NCBI GenBank assembly: GCA_009760855.2
Contig: WPIO01000401.1
Location: 30,001 to 58,703, forward strand
Length of the DNA stretch: 28,703 nucleotides
Direction: 5' to 3'
From: Cristatella mucedo
Lineage: Eukaryota; Bryozoa; Phylactolaemata; Cristatellidae
In this document: positions 26,057 through 28,703 of the stretch, in pieces
Layout: every line of letters begins with the position of its first letter
How positions within the stretch are numbered: the stretch's first letter is position 1
Position numbers and translations under genes: made by a program
Notes under the pieces: generated by a model
Databases searched by the model: none
Told to the model about the DNA's origin: nothing
Seen by the model: only the letters and a program-made list of their open reading frames with translations

Positions 26057-28703
26057 ATGTCTTCTCAAGTAGGTCAAAGAAATTCTTTCTCTTTTGAATC
26101 TAGAAGGTTAATGAACATTGATTTCAAACCATCAAGTAGAAAATACGCTGGAAAAAAGGAAGACTAAACAAAGTTGGTTTCATAGAACCTGTCATTTCTG
26201 GTAGTGGAAATACTTTATCTTTTTCTTATAAAACAAAAAGAACATGTGCAGACTTTGAGTCACTTAAAGAGTCTCTTAGGTATCAAACAAATGAATTACT
26301 TGACAGAGTTAGAAGTTCATGGAGGTTTGTTAGAGTTCATTTTAAAATATCATTCGACATTAGAATGTTTAATAATGAAGACATAGAAAAAAGGAGCACA
26401 ATCAAAATCAATGTTAACGATGGATAGTGAATCATCTAACTCAATATATGAAAAAGTAATGCTTTCTTTAGGAACTAATTCTGAGATGTTAGTAGAAAGA
26501 AATATTGGTTCTGGAAGGTTATTTATTGGTTATTATTCATTCTCTGTTGTTATTTCTAAATACATACCTGTAAGCGGTGGTACATACATTGAAACACCCG
26601 AATATCTTGTTAAGAAAAAGTGTGTAATTAATTTAAAAAATCTTAATGATGAGTTTTGCGCTTTGTGGTGTGTTTTAGGGTCTCTAAACCCATTAGAAAG
26701 AAATGAGTGGAAAATAAATGACTTAAAAACGATATTAGCTAATAATCGCTCTAATCTTCTTAATGAGATTGAATGGCCTTTAATGGCTAAAGATGTTAAT
26801 AAATTAGAGAAGGCGATGAATGTTAGTATAAAAGTTTACTCGTGTGGGTATAAAGAATCAAGGGTTTAACCATTGAGAGTTGTAAGAAAATCAGATGAAA
26901 AAGTAGGTAGACATGTAAATCTTTTGCTAGTTGTTAAAGGTAAAAAAGAACATTATATGTTGAATAGTAATTTTAATTCATTATGTAGACCAACAAACTC
27001 TGGAGGAAGACAGTATTATTGTCATAGATGTTTAAATAGATTCTTTGATAAAAAACAAGTAGCTAATCATTTAGAAATATGTGAAAGTATGAACTCTGGA
27101 ACCACTGTTTATCTAATGCCACATGGTGATAGTAAGTTTATTAAGTTTGATTCTTTCAAACATCTTAATACATGCCCATACGTTTGTTATGCAGATTTTG
27201 AGTGTATAATTGAAAAACAAGAAAATTCTTCAATACACACACCATGTTCAGCTGCTTTTATCATAGTTGATTGGGAGGGGGAGTTTTTTATAGGTTTATT
27301 AATGTTGGATCTGATTGTGTCGTTAAGTTTCTACGAAGATTATTTGAATTATCAGATTTTTTGAAAAGCACATTGATTGAACATAGTGGAGAAAGTAAAA
27401 TGGATAGCTTAACTGAAAGTGAATATGATGAATATGAAAATGCTTTATTCTGTTGGATGTGTAAAGAGCCATTCAATTCTAAAGTAAGTGATTTGAGAAA
27501 AGTCCACGATCACTGCCATCTAACAAATAAATATAGAGGCACAGCGCATCATATTTGCAACTTTAAAGCTGGAATTAACTTTAGAAGATGGCAACTTCCT
27601 GTTATATTTCACAACTTAAGAGGATATGACTCACACATAATTGTTAAAGCTCTTGAAAATTTTAGTGCTGAAGCACAACCAATAGCTAATAATCTTGAGA
27701 AGTAAATGATGTTAAGGGTTAAAGATATTGTTTTTAAGGATAGTGGACAATTCATGCTTGGTTCATTAAATTTTATCACATCAACAATGGGTAAAACTAT
27801 TGATTGTTTTCCAATTTCTAACAAAGTTTTAAGTGAACTTTATCCAAATAAAAACCTTAATATGCTAGCAACTAAAGGAGAATATCCTTACGAGTTAATG
27901 GACTCTTTTGAGAAGTGTTTCACTTAATCTCTTCCAAGTAAAGATGATTTTTATTCAAGTGTTTACATGACTGGTATATCAGATGAAAGTTATAAAAAAG
28001 CAAATGATGTTTGGAAAGAGTTTGATTGTAAATATATGTTAGAATATCATAATTTATATCTTCAAACAGACGTTTTATTGCTTGCTGATTGTTTCGAAAG
28101 TTTTAGAAAAGGATTGGTATCAAAACTAAAATTAGATCCAGCAAATTTTGTAACAACCCCAAATTTCTCATGGAATGCAGCATTCTGGTTTTCAGGAGTA
28201 AAGATTGAGTTATTGTCTGATAGAGAGAATTATGATATGTTAAAAAATTTATTCATGGATGAATATGTCAGGTTAGCAGTAGACTTGTTAAGGCAAATAA
28301 TCCATTAGTTCCTGATTATGATAAGGATAAACCAATAACATGGATAACTTATCAAGATGCAACAAGTCTATATCCTTCAGCAATGATGGAGCTTCTTCCT
28401 CAAGGAAGCATTGTTGAAATTTCAAATTAAGGTTGGGATATTGATAGAATTCTTGAGTTAGAGGACGAATCAGATACTGGTTACTTCTTTGTTGTTGATA
28501 TCGAGTACGATCCAAAAACTAAAGAGTATTACCATGATTTACACAACGACTATCCATTATGTGCTTCTAATAGAGTTGTTCATTGTAGTGAATATTCAAG
28601 TTTTCAAAATAAGTTCAAAACAGGAGCAAGTAATATTCCAAAGTTAATATGTGACTTTAAACCAAAAAAGGATTATCTTCTACATTATAGATATTTAAAG
28701 TTC
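26057..28703 (+). pseudogene. polB: Protein-primed type-B DNA polymerase of Maverick/adintovirus type, partial at right edge
   Basis: ATG at 26057 opens MSSQVGQRNSFSFESRRLMN; a shift at about 26,160 continues with VGFIEPVISGSG. The N-terminal region (26,176-26,870) has PVSGGTYIETPEYLVKKKCV and the DEFCALWCVLGSLNPLER block known in these polymerases. A zinc finger (C-x2-C-x12-H-x3-C, 27,020-27,082) follows, then YADFECIIE (exonuclease I, about 27,188), CWMCKEPF...HDHCH...HHICN (endonuclease VII/HNH-like zinc block, 27,450-27,565), HNLRGYDSH (exonuclease II, 27,610-27,636), YLQTD (exonuclease III, 28,057-28,071) and DATSLYPS (polymerase motif A, 28,356-28,379). The window ends before the KxY and YGDTD motifs. 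Breaks: TAA at 26,867, 27,703, 27,925 and 28,428; frameshifts at about 26,160, 26,423, 27,280 and 28,275. It would copy a linear viral-like genome; this copy is defective but recent. Confidence 0.88.

Noticed and set aside
26867-28430. Recoding of TAA as a sense codon in the polymerase gene
   Set aside because: All four in-frame stops are TAA, but several frameshifts are also present and the residues expected at the stop positions in relatives do not look uniform. Decay is simpler.

Overview
The window is eukaryotic, AT-rich, gene-poor and built almost entirely of repeats and decayed mobile elements. I see no intact host protein gene. The LINEs are L2/CR1-like, and the type-B polymerases and the integrase are of the Maverick/Polinton kind; both groups are best known to me from animals, so an aquatic invertebrate is the likeliest source (inference). 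The left end is a CCCTAAA/TTTAGGG-type heptamer array in the orientation expected of a left chromosome end. That heptamer is better known from plants and algae, so the host assignment is provisional.

Layout: 1-2435 is a telomere-like array of GCGTAAA variant, CCCTAAA and degenerate blocks. From 2435 to 4575 lies the 5' half of a dead Ty1/copia element: an LTR-like segment, a primer-binding site of the initiator-tRNA-Met half-molecule type, gag with a zinc knuckle, protease with its catalytic Asp lost, and a pre-integrase domain. From 4576 to 7160 is a 21-bp minisatellite, interrupted by an LTR-like insert at about 6440-6785 that has a relative near 25,700. From 7160 to 8640 are nearly three copies of a ~530-bp satellite.

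From 8906 to 14659 lies a degenerate Maverick/Polinton-like element of about 5.75 kb. It has ~230-bp terminal inverted repeats, polymerase B remnants arranged as a large inverted duplication, a fibre-like gene and an integrase. A tRNA-derived SINE lies just outside it. From 14,950 to 17,500 I recognise little.

From 17,500 to 21,345 an old LINE copy is split by a younger, 5'-truncated LINE of the same family (18412-21268; endonuclease C-terminus, reverse transcriptase, 3' UTR and (ATT)n tail). From 21,345 to 25,870 come at least four more 3'-end fragments of this LINE family, two more SINE copies, a CA-rich microsatellite and another LTR-like stretch.

From 25,893 to the right edge a 111-bp near-perfect palindrome, whose tips resemble the Maverick terminal repeats, is followed by a much better preserved type-B DNA polymerase gene (26057 to beyond 28703). 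It keeps the exonuclease and SLYPS motifs but carries four in-frame stops and several frameshifts. The two polymerase copies differ in age, which suggests at least two colonisations by Maverick/adintovirus-like DNA. The most interesting structures are the newly delimited Maverick relic, the LINE-in-LINE nest, the palindrome beside the polymerase and the variant heptamer array.
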